NCBI RefSeq assembly: GCF_037414475.1
Contig: NZ_CP147913.1
Location: 1,922,001-1,986,000 of the forward strand
DNA: 64,000 bases
Reading direction: 5' to 3'
DNA from: Myxococcus stipitatus
GTDB taxonomy: Bacteria; Myxococcota; Myxococcia; Myxococcales; Myxococcaceae
Part shown: positions 35,575 to 44,375 of the stretch, in pieces
How positions within the stretch are numbered: the first letter of the stretch is position 1
Layout: each line of letters opens with the position of its first letter
Translations under genes and position numbers: made by a program
Notes under the pieces: generated by a model
What the model was told of the DNA's origin: nothing
The model's database searches: none
What the model saw: only the letters and a program-made list of their open reading frames with translations

Positions 35575-36825
35575 ATGTCCGAGCCGCTCCTCCCCCGTGC
35601 CGAGAACGAGAACCTCCAGCCCTCCGACGCGGAGCGCCAGTTGGAAGGGCGCGCGGCCATCGTTGTCGATGCCCGGGACCTTCACGTGAAGCTCGAACAG
35701 ATTCTCGCGAGTCGGGCGTGGAGGGACTCGCTCACGCGAAGCCCGGAGCTGGTGCCCACGCTCGTCAACACGGCCGAGGCCGTGCGGGAAGCCCTGGCTC
35801 GAGTCCATCGCCGCGCGGAGTTGGAAGACTGGCCCGAGAGCACGCCTGTTCTGCGCACCGCACGAGAGGTCGCGAAGCGGCGAACACGGCTCCACGCCGT
35901 GGTTCGGCGAAGGTTGGCGGCACTGGGGACCCACGCGGGGGCCGATCCGCTCGAAGCCGCGCTGACGCGGCTGGACACATTGGCGCGCCAGCCCGCGAAC
36001 TGGGCACTGGACCTGCGTGAAGTGCTCATCCTGGAGATGCCTGCCCGCTGGAGTCATCCCCCGGGTGGCTCGCGGGGATACGCCGTCCAGGAGACAGCCC
36101 TGTTCGGACACGCCGCCAGTTGGCGCGGCTGGGTGCCAGGGACCGGACGGGTGCGGCTCACGAACGAGCGGCTGCTCTGGCGCTCAGCACTCGCTGGCCC
36201 TCGATGCGTACGGTGGGAAGCCCTGTCCAACGAAGGGCTACAGCTCAACGCGGCCACACGGGAACTTCGCGCGGGCCGAGACTGGGGCGTGTTCGCCCGG
36301 CGCCAGACAGACGCCGCGAACCTGGCCGCGCTCGCGGAGATGGTGCGATGGGCACCTCTGCGCGACGCCCTCCGCACCCGACGAGGACGGTTGGAGACCG
36401 TGGCCCTCTTCTCCGCGACGCTTGGCGAATCACGGGGTCACTGCATCCTGACCTCCGAGCAGTTGTGCTTCATCCCCACGGGCCAAGGGCCTCGGGTCCT
36501 CCGCGCCATCACCAGCAGCGACACGTCCCTCCCCACGTTCGACGCGAACCGGCTGATGGACCTCCTGCGATGGCTGTCCACGACGGACTTGGATTCCGCC
36601 CTGGACCGCATCCTCGCGGCGGCCATCGGCAAGCGCTGGACTCGCATGGAGGTGCGCGTCATCGAACGTCCACTCACGGGAACGTCCGCCATCCTCGATG
36701 ACTCACTCCACCTGGAGTGCGGCGGAGAGAGGATGGCCGGCTTCCCCAAGGACTCCGAAGAGGTCATCGCGAACGGACTTCTGCGCGACTACCCTCGCCC
36801 CCCTCGAAGTCCTTGGCTCCCGTGA
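35575..36825 (+). CDS. Cytoplasmic protein with two PH/GRAM-like segments, unknown
   Basis: 416 residues, no signal or membrane helix. Residues 1-140 are helical and charged. A segment GTGRVRLTNERLLWRSALAG near residue 190, followed by CVRWEALSNEGLQL, has the bacterial PH-like/GRAM pattern. A second, GHCILTSEQLCFIPTG, comes near residue 290. The tail (370-416) is less regular. I do not know the family. It faces the VOC gene with only 7 bp between the stops. Confidence 0.6.
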   Translation: MSEPLLPRAENENLQPSDAERQLEGRAAIVVDARDLHVKLEQILASRAWRDSLTRSPELVPTLVNTAEAVREALARVHRRAELEDWPESTPVLRTAREVAKRRTRLHAVVRRRLAALGTHAGADPLEAALTRLDTLARQPANWALDLREVLILEMPARWSHPPGGSRGYAVQETALFGHAASWRGWVPGTGRVRLTNERLLWRSALAGPRCVRWEALSNEGLQLNAATRELRAGRDWGVFARRQTDAANLAALAEMVRWAPLRDALRTRRGRLETVALFSATLGESRGHCILTSEQLCFIPTGQGPRVLRAITSSDTSLPTFDANRLMDLLRWLSTTDLDSALDRILAAAIGKRWTRMEVRVIERPLTGTSAILDDSLHLECGGERMAGFPKDSEEVIANGLLRDYPRPPRSPWLP

Positions 36826-36832
36826 CCTCCAA

Positions 36833-37249
36833 CTAGGTCTTCGCCGAGTTGAACATCCAGCGGATGCCGAAGCGGTCCTGGAGCGAACCGAAGAGCGCGC
36901 CCCAGGGCGCTTCGATGAGGGGCTGGATCACCGCTCCCCCCTTCGCGAGGGCCTCGAAGGCCGCGCGGCCCTGCGCCCCGCTGTCGATGTCGAGCGCGAC
37001 ATGCGTGGAGCTGCCCGGGGTCGGCTTGTCCTCCGGAGAGCCGTCGCTGAGCATGATGACGGCGCCGCTGTCGAACTGCAGCACCGCGTGCATCACCCAG
37101 TTCTTCATGCTCTCGGGACAATCATTCTGCATGTCCCCGAAGCGCTGAAGCGTCTGCACCTTCGCCCCAAGCGCACTGCCGTAGAAGGCAATCGCCTCCT
37201 CCGCCTTGCCGCCGAAAACCAGGTACGGGGTCGCGCTCTTGATCGCCAT
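36833..37249 (-). CDS. VOC-family protein (PhnB/glyoxalase-like)
   Basis: 138 residues. TPYLVFGGKAEEAIAFYGSALGAKV and FDSGAVIMLSDG are the signatures of the PhnB-like VOC group, with the end WGALFGSLQDRFGIRWMFN. Such proteins bind metal or small molecules; many have no proven activity. The usual C-terminal metal Glu is replaced, so it may be non-catalytic. Confidence 0.88.
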   Translation of the reverse strand: MAIKSATPYLVFGGKAEEAIAFYGSALGAKVQTLQRFGDMQNDCPESMKNWVMHAVLQFDSGAVIMLSDGSPEDKPTPGSSTHVALDIDSGAQGRAAFEALAKGGAVIQPLIEAPWGALFGSLQDRFGIRWMFNSAKT

Positions 37250-37440
37250 GGCAGGTCCTCTTTCCGTTCATTGTGCAGGCCCGTTCATCGGAGCCTTTGC
37301 ATCCATGGACGGCCCAGGACCACGAAAATCATCGGTCGATGTTTCCCCCCCATGTCCCCCACCCGGCAGACATGCGCCTACCTGCCCCCCCGGATGGAAC
37401 ACGCGCCGTGCCCGGAGGCACGACGCGCGCCCCCACGGCA

Positions 37441-39120
37441 TCAGTCCATCGTGCAGACGACGTCGTCGACCTGCAGGTGGTCGCGGTCCGCCACGCTGCG
37501 GCTCGGATAGAAGAACAGCCGCCAGTCACGCACGTTGCCCGTGAACTTGAAGAACACCGGCTGCCACTCGTTGCTGTCGACGACGAGGAAGTCCGTCTGC
37601 TTGCTCCAGCCCGCGCTCGAGTAGATGCGGTGGCGGATGCTGCCGTGGCCCCTCACCCGGTACGAGCAGGAGTAGTTGCCGCTCGCCACGTTGAACTTCT
37701 CGGAAGAGAAACGCTCGGCGATCTGGATGGGCACCACGAACTGCAACGCCGTCGTTCCACCGTGCACCGCGGTCGTGTACGGCACCAGCCGCGATGCCTT
37801 GATCTCCGTCCCAGGGTCCGTGATGCCGTTGTCCATGCCGTACCAGGAGACCGGGATGTAGTGATCCCCCTGATACGGAATCGAGTACGTGTCCCAGAAC
37901 TCGAACCCACCGTTGGGGATGATGTTCGCCGGGTGGCTCGCGGCCACACAGCGACGCGTCGCGGGGTCACACGCCGGCAGCTCCCCCTGGCAGTCGTACG
38001 TCGTGAAGCACGCGCCAGCGGCCAGCTCACACACGCCGCTCGTGGGGTTGCACGTCGTCGCCGGATTGCTGCACGTCACACCCGCACACGGGTTGCCCTC
38101 CACACACTGGTGCGCGCTCGTGTTGCAGAACGGCGTCTGCGGAGTCCCCGCGCAGTCCGCGTGACGGGTGCAGCGGTTCTCGGCGACCACACACCGGTTC
38201 TCGGCGTCACAGGTCTGCCACTCGCTGCAGTCCGTGGCGCTGTTGCAGCGGCCAGAAAGCGGCTGGCACGTCGCGGCCGGATTCACGCACCGCTCCCAGG
38301 ACTCACAGGTGACCTGGTCACACGGCTCGGGGGTACGCGTGCAGCGCACGTCGTCGATGACCACGTGCCCACCCGTGGTGTTCCGCACGCTGAAGATGAG
38401 CTCGAACGTGTCGAAGATATCCGTGGCGACGTTGAACGAGTACGACACCTGCTTCCACGCGTCGGGGCTAACCGTGGTGTAGGACGAATAGCTGGAGTAG
38501 TCGGTGCCGTAGAAGGCGTTGCGCACCTCACCCTCGCCTCGTGCCTGGTACGTACAGACGTAGCGCCCCGCGAGCATCGTCTTCGCCTGCGTGGTGAAGC
38601 GCTTGTGCGTTCCCGACGGGTTGACCAGCCGGGCCGCGTTCACTCCCTCGAACGCATGCGACGTCACCTTCTGCACGTCACTGGCGGCGATGTTCGACGT
38701 GCTCCCGAACCACTGCGCCGGAAGCGCACCCGGCCACTCCTCGAAGCCCCAGTTGCCGATGACACTCACCGGCCCTCCGCCCGCGTCGGGGTTCCCCGAA
38801 CCCCCATCCGGCGTCTCCCCACCCGCGTCCGGCGTCCCGCCCCCACCATCCGGCGTCTCTCCGCCTGAATCCGGCGTCTCGCCTCCCGCGTCCGGCGTCT
38901 CTCCGCCTGAATCCGGCGTCTCGCCTCCCGCGTCCGGCGTCTCTCCACCTGAGTCCGGCGTCTCGCCCCCCGCGTCCGGCCTGTCGGAGCCCGAGTCTGG
39001 CCTCTCGTTCCCCGCATCCCGCGGAGTCTGTCCAGCGTCGGGCGTCTCACCCGGCTCTGAATCGCCGCATGCGACCAACAAGACCAGCAGCGAAGTCAGA
39101 CACATCCGAAACAACGTCAA
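37441..39120 (-). CDS. Surface lipoprotein with Pro-Asp repeat stalk and two carbohydrate-binding-like modules
   Basis: 559 residues. A lipoprotein signal ends VLLVAC and is followed by GDSEPGE. Residues about 25-118 are a low-complexity stalk of GGETPD(S/A) units. A jellyroll-like module (about 120-265; NWGFEEWPGALPAQW to VVIDDVRCTR) is next, then a cysteine-rich spacer (270-400) with some 20 cysteines like the EGF/DUF-type spacers of myxobacterial lipoproteins. A second module related to the first (NIIPNGGFEFWDTY to LQVDDVVCTMD) closes the chain. This suggests a cell-surface glycan- or matrix-binding protein. The modules resemble CBM_4_9 folds. Confidence 0.75.
   Translation of the reverse strand: MTLFRMCLTSLLVLLVACGDSEPGETPDAGQTPRDAGNERPDSGSDRPDAGGETPDSGGETPDAGGETPDSGGETPDAGGETPDSGGETPDGGGGTPDAGGETPDGGSGNPDAGGGPVSVIGNWGFEEWPGALPAQWFGSTSNIAASDVQKVTSHAFEGVNAARLVNPSGTHKRFTTQAKTMLAGRYVCTYQARGEGEVRNAFYGTDYSSYSSYTTVSPDAWKQVSYSFNVATDIFDTFELIFSVRNTTGGHVVIDDVRCTRTPEPCDQVTCESWERCVNPAATCQPLSGRCNSATDCSEWQTCDAENRCVVAENRCTRHADCAGTPQTPFCNTSAHQCVEGNPCAGVTCSNPATTCNPTSGVCELAAGACFTTYDCQGELPACDPATRRCVAASHPANIIPNGGFEFWDTYSIPYQGDHYIPVSWYGMDNGITDPGTEIKASRLVPYTTAVHGGTTALQFVVPIQIAERFSSEKFNVASGNYSCSYRVRGHGSIRHRIYSSAGWSKQTDFLVVDSNEWQPVFFKFTGNVRDWRLFFYPSRSVADRDHLQVDDVVCTMD
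38770..39048 (-). repeat. 21-bp tandem repeat encoding GGETPD(S/A)
   Basis: Near-perfect 21-bp units alternate between an S-coding and an A-coding form, giving a 42-bp super-period. The outer units are degenerate. The array codes the stalk of the lipoprotein and probably varies in copy number between strains. Confidence 0.85.
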
Positions 39121-39288
39121 GGCAAGCCTCCGGTTCTCAGAAATTTTCTTCTCGTATCACATTTCTCCTCAAACAAAGCCCCGGGACACGGGAGACCCAC
39201 CCTGAGTCCCAGTCGGGAACTCTGGCAAACTTTCCGTAACATTCTGTATTGGAATCGAACCCCAAGCCCTTCGGGGTTCGAGCCGTCT

Positions 39289-40290
39289 TCAGTGCCGGGT
39301 GGGCCAATAGCGATAGCCGTTGACCCGGTAGGGAACCTGAAGCTCCTCACACACTTCCCGGATGACATCGGGCGTGAAGAAGTAGTTGCGCACGCGGAGG
39401 ATGGAGTCGCCCTCCACGTCCACGGTCATCACGGTGCGGACCTTGGGCCCGTCGACGTGCTCGTACCAGAACAGGAGCAGATGCGTGTCGCGGTACGCAT
39501 GGACCGAGCACCACGGGCTCGTGGCCAGATAGCCCTCCAGCAGCTCGGGAGGAACACCGCCGCGCTCGTCGTACGTGATGGGCGCGAGTGTCCCAGCGAA
39601 GGAGCCCGTGCGCGGGTCCGCGGGAGCCTCCGTCCCGTACTCGGTGACGACCCCGACAATCTCCACCACCGCGTTGTCGAGCAGCAGCGCCGTGAGCCGG
39701 TCCAGGTCGCGCGCATTGAACGCGTCGCAGAAGGCGTCCAGCACGCCAGGAGCCACCGTGCGCGAGGAAGCATCCTCGGGGTCCGCGAGCCGGCCGCGAC
39801 CTCGGTGGAGGGCCGCCTTCACCGCGCCCACCGTCGTGGAGAGCGCGTCCGCAATCTCCTCGAGCGACAGCCCGAAGACGTCCTTGAGCACCACCGCCGC
39901 GCGCTCCTGCGGTGACAGCTGGACGAACAGCGTGCCCGCGGCCTCCCGAGGCTCGCGCGCGTCCACCTGCGGCGCTGGAGGCATGTGCGGCTCGAGCACG
40001 CGGGCCTCTTCATGGCGAGAGCGCCGCGCCCGGTCAATCCAGAGGTTGGAGGCCATGCGGAACAGCCACCCTCGAGGATTGGGGACCTCATGGAACAAGG
40101 TGCCCAGCGTCACGAACGCACGTGCCAGCGTGTCCTGCGCCAGGTCCTCCGCGGCCCATGGACTGCGCGTCAGGTATCGGCAGTACCTGTAGAGTTCCGG
40201 ACGCATCGGTTCGAAGACGTCCAGGAACCGGTGCCATGAGGACTTCACGTCGCCGCTGAGATTCGTCAGGTCCTGGGTCGGAGTGCTCAT
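39289..40290 (-). CDS. ECF sigma factor with C-terminal SnoaL-like domain
   Basis: 333 residues. Sigma region 2 (RYCRYLTRSPWAAEDLAQDTLARAF split around residue 45) and region 4 (SLEEIADALSTTVGAVKAALHRGRG) are both clear. From about residue 185 a SnoaL/NTF2-like domain follows (LDAFCDAFNARDLDRLTALLLDNAVVE in parts), as in SigJ/ECF41-type sigma factors whose extension replaces an anti-sigma factor. The ATG overlaps the DHFR-like gene by 4 nt, linking the two. Its target promoters cannot be read from the window. Confidence 0.9.
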   Translation of the reverse strand: MSTPTQDLTNLSGDVKSSWHRFLDVFEPMRPELYRYCRYLTRSPWAAEDLAQDTLARAFVTLGTLFHEVPNPRGWLFRMASNLWIDRARRSRHEEARVLEPHMPPAPQVDAREPREAAGTLFVQLSPQERAAVVLKDVFGLSLEEIADALSTTVGAVKAALHRGRGRLADPEDASSRTVAPGVLDAFCDAFNARDLDRLTALLLDNAVVEIVGVVTEYGTEAPADPRTGSFAGTLAPITYDERGGVPPELLEGYLATSPWCSVHAYRDTHLLLFWYEHVDGPKVRTVMTVDVEGDSILRVRNYFFTPDVIREVCEELQVPYRVNGYRYWPTRH

Positions 40291-40886
40291 GGGCGGACCG
40301 GCTCATAACACAGCACCGTGAGGCTCTTTCCGAGCTGCGTGGTGCGCACGTGGTTCAGCGTGTGTGTCCCAGGGATGTCCCGGAACCACGGCGTCCCGCC
40401 GCCCAGCAGCACGGGGTGCACGATGAGCCGGTACTCATCCACCAGGCCCAACCGGGCCAGGGTTCCGACGAGGCCCGCCCCCGCCCAGGCAACGAGTGGC
40501 TTTCCCGGCTCGCGCTTGAGCGCGGTGAGGGTCTCCAGCACGTCGTCTCTCACGATGCGTGTGTTCCGCCAGCTCGCGTGTTCCAGCGTCCGCGAGAGAA
40601 CGACCTTGGGCAGCGCGTTCATCTTGCCGGCGAAAGAGCGGTCACGCGCCGTCCGGGCGGTCGTCTCGGCGTCCGGCCAGTAGCGGACCATCAGCTCATA
40701 CGAGCGCCGCCCGTAGAGCGCGCCCCCGACGGAGTCGAGCATTTCATCGCAGTACTGCTCGAACTGCGGGTCTCCATCGAGGAACCAGTCGAGCTCATGG
40801 TTCGGCCCTTCGATGTAGCCATCGAGGGACACAATCAGGGAGACGAACAAGCGGCGGGAGGCGGGCTCTGGAGTTCGAGGGTCCAT
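40287..40886 (-). CDS. Dihydrofolate-reductase-like (RibD C-terminal) protein
   Basis: 199 residues from the ATG at 40886. The fold is shown by LFVSLIVSLDGYIEG at the start, GGALYGRRSYELMV, VVLSRTL and the strand HPVLLGGGTPWF. Such proteins reduce pterin- or flavin-like substrates with NADPH. It is translationally coupled to the ECF sigma gene, so both probably serve one stress response. An ATG 66 nt upstream is less likely. Confidence 0.88.
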   Translation of the reverse strand: MDPRTPEPASRRLFVSLIVSLDGYIEGPNHELDWFLDGDPQFEQYCDEMLDSVGGALYGRRSYELMVRYWPDAETTARTARDRSFAGKMNALPKVVLSRTLEHASWRNTRIVRDDVLETLTALKREPGKPLVAWAGAGLVGTLARLGLVDEYRLIVHPVLLGGGTPWFRDIPGTHTLNHVRTTQLGKSLTVLCYEPVRP

Positions 40887-40967
40887 ACGCTGGAGACGAA
40901 CGGGGCTCGCGAAAAGATACGGGGCTGGTCGTTTCCCACAACCAGTCCCCATGCCACTCAGTCCACG

Positions 40968-42029
40968 TCACCACAACCTGAGCGTCACCACCCCGAAGGC
41001 GCCGGGCTGGGCCGGGTCCGAGAAGGGCCCGAGCTCTGGGGCACCACCCAGCCCCGCCCAGAACGCGAAGTCGGTGGAGCCCACGCCACCGGGTTGCTGT
41101 CCGTCTCCTCCCATGGAAGCCATCAACGTGGCGCTGGGGTGAATCCACGAGGAGCCGCCACCACCGCCACCGCCCGTATAGGTCCACTTGTGGGCGCCAC
41201 TGCCTCCACCGAAGTAGCCCGCGCCCCCGCCACCGCCCGAGCCATTGCCGATGCCCTGGCCTCCCACCTGAAGACACGCGGCGGCCACGCTGCCGCCAGA
41301 ACACTGCCGCGCCGCGCCTCCCTGATTCGCCGCACCCTTGAACCCATGGGCGGTGCATTCGTCATAGCCATAAGGGTTCTGGTCATTGCTCACGCCGGGC
41401 ACTCCTCCTGCCGTCTGCGTGGCACCACCTCCGCCCCCTGAGTTGGTCTGAAGGTGATCATTGGAGGTCCCGTCCTGGCCCATGCCTCCCACCGGGCCGC
41501 CGCCCCCGCCCGCCCCTCTCCGCTCACCCAACACCGTTGAACACCCGCTGCACCCGTCGACGCCTCCACCGCCACCTCCCGCAGCGATGAGCATGACCAC
41601 GCCATTGCGCAGCACGTAGGAAGCGCCACCGCCGCCACCGTATGCGGCGCCCCCCGCCGCGACACGAATCTCCAACGTGTCGCCCGCGTTGACGGGGAAC
41701 CAGGCCTGAATCCATGCACCTCCACCTCCCGCCCCGGGAGCACCTCCGCCCCCTCCCGCGCCCCACAGTTGGAACTCCGCGCGCGTCTTCCCCGAGGGCA
41801 CGACATGGCTGGCCACCTGTCCCCCGGTGCTCCAGGCCACGGTCGGCGGTGCCGGGAGGGGTGGAGGAAGCGGCGGAACCGGTGGCTCCGTCGGAGGTTG
41901 TGGAACCTGTGGCGCGGGCGGCCTTTCGCCCATCTCGACATCCCTCGGGGGCTCCGAGGACTCATACCCACAGGCCACGCCGAACAGGCACACACTGGCG
42001 AGAAGGGAGAGGCACCGCGCTCTGGACAT
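40968..42029 (-). CDS. Glycine-rich secreted lipoprotein
   Basis: 353 residues. The lipoprotein signal ends LFGVAC and is followed by GYESSEPP and a Pro-rich linker (residues 35-65). A glycine-rich domain of runs of five to nine Gly follows, interrupted by strands (ASYVLRNGVVMLIAAG, GAAYGG), with a few cysteines. The pattern resembles the glycine-rich (GRD) folds with polyproline II helices. The ATG at 42029 was chosen to open the signal peptide. Function is unknown; surface or matrix structure is likely. Confidence 0.7.
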   Translation of the reverse strand: MSRARCLSLLASVCLFGVACGYESSEPPRDVEMGERPPAPQVPQPPTEPPVPPLPPPLPAPPTVAWSTGGQVASHVVPSGKTRAEFQLWGAGGGGGAPGAGGGGAWIQAWFPVNAGDTLEIRVAAGGAAYGGGGGASYVLRNGVVMLIAAGGGGGGVDGCSGCSTVLGERRGAGGGGGPVGGMGQDGTSNDHLQTNSGGGGGATQTAGGVPGVSNDQNPYGYDECTAHGFKGAANQGGAARQCSGGSVAAACLQVGGQGIGNGSGGGGGAGYFGGGSGAHKWTYTGGGGGGGSSWIHPSATLMASMGGDGQQPGGVGSTDFAFWAGLGGAPELGPFSDPAQPGAFGVVTLRLW

Positions 42030-42243
42030 GGACGACTCCTGGACAATCCAGTGGGCTGTCATTCCCCGGCCAGAACCAGCACAGCTGTCCCTCACCTCCT
42101 GCAATTCATTTCACGAACCTTCCAGCGCCCCGTGTGGCGACTGTCGGAGCCTCACCAGAGGAAGGCTCTCCCGGGTTCGGACTCAGACCCTGGGGAGGGC
42201 CCACTGCACGACAGGCCACCTCGCGACGGGGCGCCCCCACGCT

Positions 42244-43044
42244 TCAGGCCGGGTCCGCGGCGAGGTGTTCATCCTGCATCAACAAGCGCGGAGGCCGAGG
42301 CAGGGATGCGGCTCGCGCGAGCAACTCCGCGCGGCTGCGCACCTTCAATCGCCTGTGCAGCGCCTTGCTGTAGTCGTGCACCGTCTGGGCGCTGATGCCC
42401 AGCCGCTCGGCCACTTCCTTCTCACCGCAGCCGGCCTGGAACAGGGACAGCGTCTGCTGGAGCCGGCGCGGAAGCCGCACCGCACTCGCCTCCTTCCAAA
42501 GCATCCCCAGCTCACCATGGAGCTGTCCGACGAGCTGCCGCTCCCGCTCGTCGAAGGGCCGCTCGGACCAGGCCCTGAACAGGAAGACGAAGTGCATCGC
42601 CCGGTACTCGGGCACGTGGAGCACGGACAGGAGATAGTGATTGACCCGGGCGGGCCGGTAGTGCTCGTTGAAGATGATCGACTTGTACCAACTCCGGTCA
42701 CTCGCGAGCTCCCGGCGGTGGAGCGTGAATGAGCGCACGCCCAACTCCGCGATGCGCTCATCCGACGGGTCGAGCGCGGGCTCGGGCCGCTCGCACACCT
42801 GCATCCAGGCGCGGCGGTCGGAGCCGGTTCCCCAACCCAGGTCCACGCTGCCCAGGTGACTCGGCGGCGCCAGGAGGCCCCCTTCGGGTGTCTCCGCCGA
42901 GAGCCCCACCTGCGCACCCACGAGCGTGCTCAAACCGGTGAGCAGATGCCGCCGCCACGCCAGCGTGTCATGGCCCAACTGCTTCAACTCATCGAGCAAC
43001 CGGAAGGCGCTCCGGGCGTCCCGCCACGTCACCAGGTCGGACAT
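42244..43044 (-). CDS. LuxR-type HTH transcriptional regulator
   Basis: 266 residues. A GAF/PAS-like N-terminal region of unknown ligand is followed by a C-terminal LuxR helix-turn-helix (about residues 195-250; LSLFQAGCGEKEVAERLGISAQTVHDYSKALHRRLKVRSRAELLA read in parts). No receiver domain. It is divergent from the lipoprotein gene at 43134 with 89 bp between and may control it. Confidence 0.85.
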   Translation of the reverse strand: MSDLVTWRDARSAFRLLDELKQLGHDTLAWRRHLLTGLSTLVGAQVGLSAETPEGGLLAPPSHLGSVDLGWGTGSDRRAWMQVCERPEPALDPSDERIAELGVRSFTLHRRELASDRSWYKSIIFNEHYRPARVNHYLLSVLHVPEYRAMHFVFLFRAWSERPFDERERQLVGQLHGELGMLWKEASAVRLPRRLQQTLSLFQAGCGEKEVAERLGISAQTVHDYSKALHRRLKVRSRAELLARAASLPRPPRLLMQDEHLAADPA

Positions 43045-43133
43045 GTCTGAAGACTCTATCCCCTGTTCAGGGGAATGGTCATCCCACGGCCAATGCCTAT
43101 CCTCGGAGACCTCCTGTCACGGAGGTACACACG

Positions 43134-43826
43134 ATGAAACGTATTCTTGAGACAGCGGTCTGCGCGGCGGCCCTGGTGGTCCTCGGGGGATGTGACTCCG
43201 AGGAGCCTGGCGTCAAGGTCTTCTCCTCCCAGGAGTCCATCCAAGGCCGGAGCATCACCGGCTGGACCGAGTCTTGGTTTCGCTGGACCTTCGACGTCCC
43301 GGCCCATCAGAACCCCGCGCTCCTCCTGGAGGCGGACTGCGGCATCGGCCAGGACACGCCTGTCTTCTTCGTCCCGATGTACGACGGGGACACGACGTAC
43401 CAGAGGACGTGCCGCGTGCCCGCCACCAAGCCCGTGCTCGTCCCGCTGTGGGCCATCATCAACGACCATCCCTGCCCCGACCCCGACTTCCAACCCGCCC
43501 CCGGACAGACGCTGGAGGACTTCCTCACCCAGGGCGCGCTCGACTTCAACGCGGGGTTCCGAGACCTCCGGGTGACGGTGGACGGAGAGGTCATCGACCC
43601 GTCCTCACATCGACACACCACGGGCATGTTCCACTTCACCGCGGACCCCAGCCTGGTCGGCAAACTCCCCGACCCCTGCCTCCAAGGGACCTCACAACCG
43701 GGGGTCAGTGATGGCTGGTGGCTCATGCTCTCATTGCCTCCAGGCGACCACGTCGTCCGTGTCACCGGTGTATCGCCCAGCAGCGACTCCATCGATTACA
43801 CATACAACCTCTCCGTCAGCCGGTAA
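43134..43826 (+). CDS. Secreted lipoprotein of unknown function
   Basis: 230 residues. The signal ends LVVLGGC (Cys20), followed by DSEEPG. The mature domain has four spaced cysteines and recurring Trp/Phe strands (WFRWTFDVP, WWLMLSLPPGDHVVRV) ending in a strand with YNLSVSR. It may be a beta-sandwich. No family is recognised. It is divergent from the LuxR gene. Confidence 0.7.
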   Translation: MKRILETAVCAAALVVLGGCDSEEPGVKVFSSQESIQGRSITGWTESWFRWTFDVPAHQNPALLLEADCGIGQDTPVFFVPMYDGDTTYQRTCRVPATKPVLVPLWAIINDHPCPDPDFQPAPGQTLEDFLTQGALDFNAGFRDLRVTVDGEVIDPSSHRHTTGMFHFTADPSLVGKLPDPCLQGTSQPGVSDGWWLMLSLPPGDHVVRVTGVSPSSDSIDYTYNLSVSR

Positions 43827-44080
43827 CCGGACGGACCCTTCCGCGCATTCCCCACATCTCGAGAGACGTCGAAGTCCTCCATCCAGCGACGGGCTGAGAG
43901 CCGTAACACTTGCGGGGGAGGAATCGCGCACGGAAAGATTCGAGACATCGCACTCCTCGCCGGATGGATGGCAGCAATTGCCGCCCTTCGAAACACGCGA
44001 CAACATTCACCCTGACCCAATCACTGACTCATCCCCCATGGCGCACCTCGTGCCATCGCGGAGTTCCATTCCAGGAGAGA

Positions 44081-44215
44081 GCCCTTGCTCATTGTTCGAT
44101 CTCGCTGGTCTGCTCGGACATCGCTCCGCACTGCTTCAAGTTCCGGATTTCGGCCAAGGTCCCGGCGGGCTCCGACTGGCGCCCGACCCCGACGTATGAC
44201 CTGAAGTGGTATTGA
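44081..44215 (+). pseudogene. 3' remnant of an unknown secreted-type gene
   Basis: The gap 43827-44375 has no full gene. This 44-codon open frame (…HCFKFRISAKVPAGSDWRPTPTYDLKWY) has strongly biased third positions, typical of coding DNA here, but no start codon with ribosome site precedes it in frame. A perfect 12-bp-stem hairpin follows 14 bp after the stop, as expected for a real gene end. It is best read as the tail of a lost gene. The first part of the gap (43827-44080) shows nothing. Confidence 0.4.
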
Positions 44216-44229
44216 GCTCCTGAGCTCCA

Positions 44230-44262
44230 CGTCGGAGTGACGGCACGAAGGTCACTCCGACG
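44230..44262. terminator. Perfect 12-bp-stem hairpin
   Basis: Stem CGTCGGAGTGAC (44230-44241) pairs with GTCACTCCGACG (44251-44262) around a 9-nt loop. No T-run follows. It is the same design as the hairpin at 7205-7238. Confidence 0.6.
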
Positions 44263-44375
44263 CATCAACCTGCGGGCCGCCCCGCGCCCCACGATGCGGG
44301 CGGCCCGTTGCGTTCACCTAGCATGAGACCGCGCCGCGCCTGGACGAAGCCACAAGGATATGGCTGGCTGGGCCC

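Noticed and set aside
37273..38868. A 531-codon plus-strand open frame
   Set aside because: Arg/Val/His-rich shadow of the repeat lipoprotein; no start context and no domain.
38770..39048. The 21-bp periodic sequence as a CRISPR array
   Set aside because: Units are contiguous without unique spacers and code for GGETPD repeats in the correct frame of the lipoprotein.
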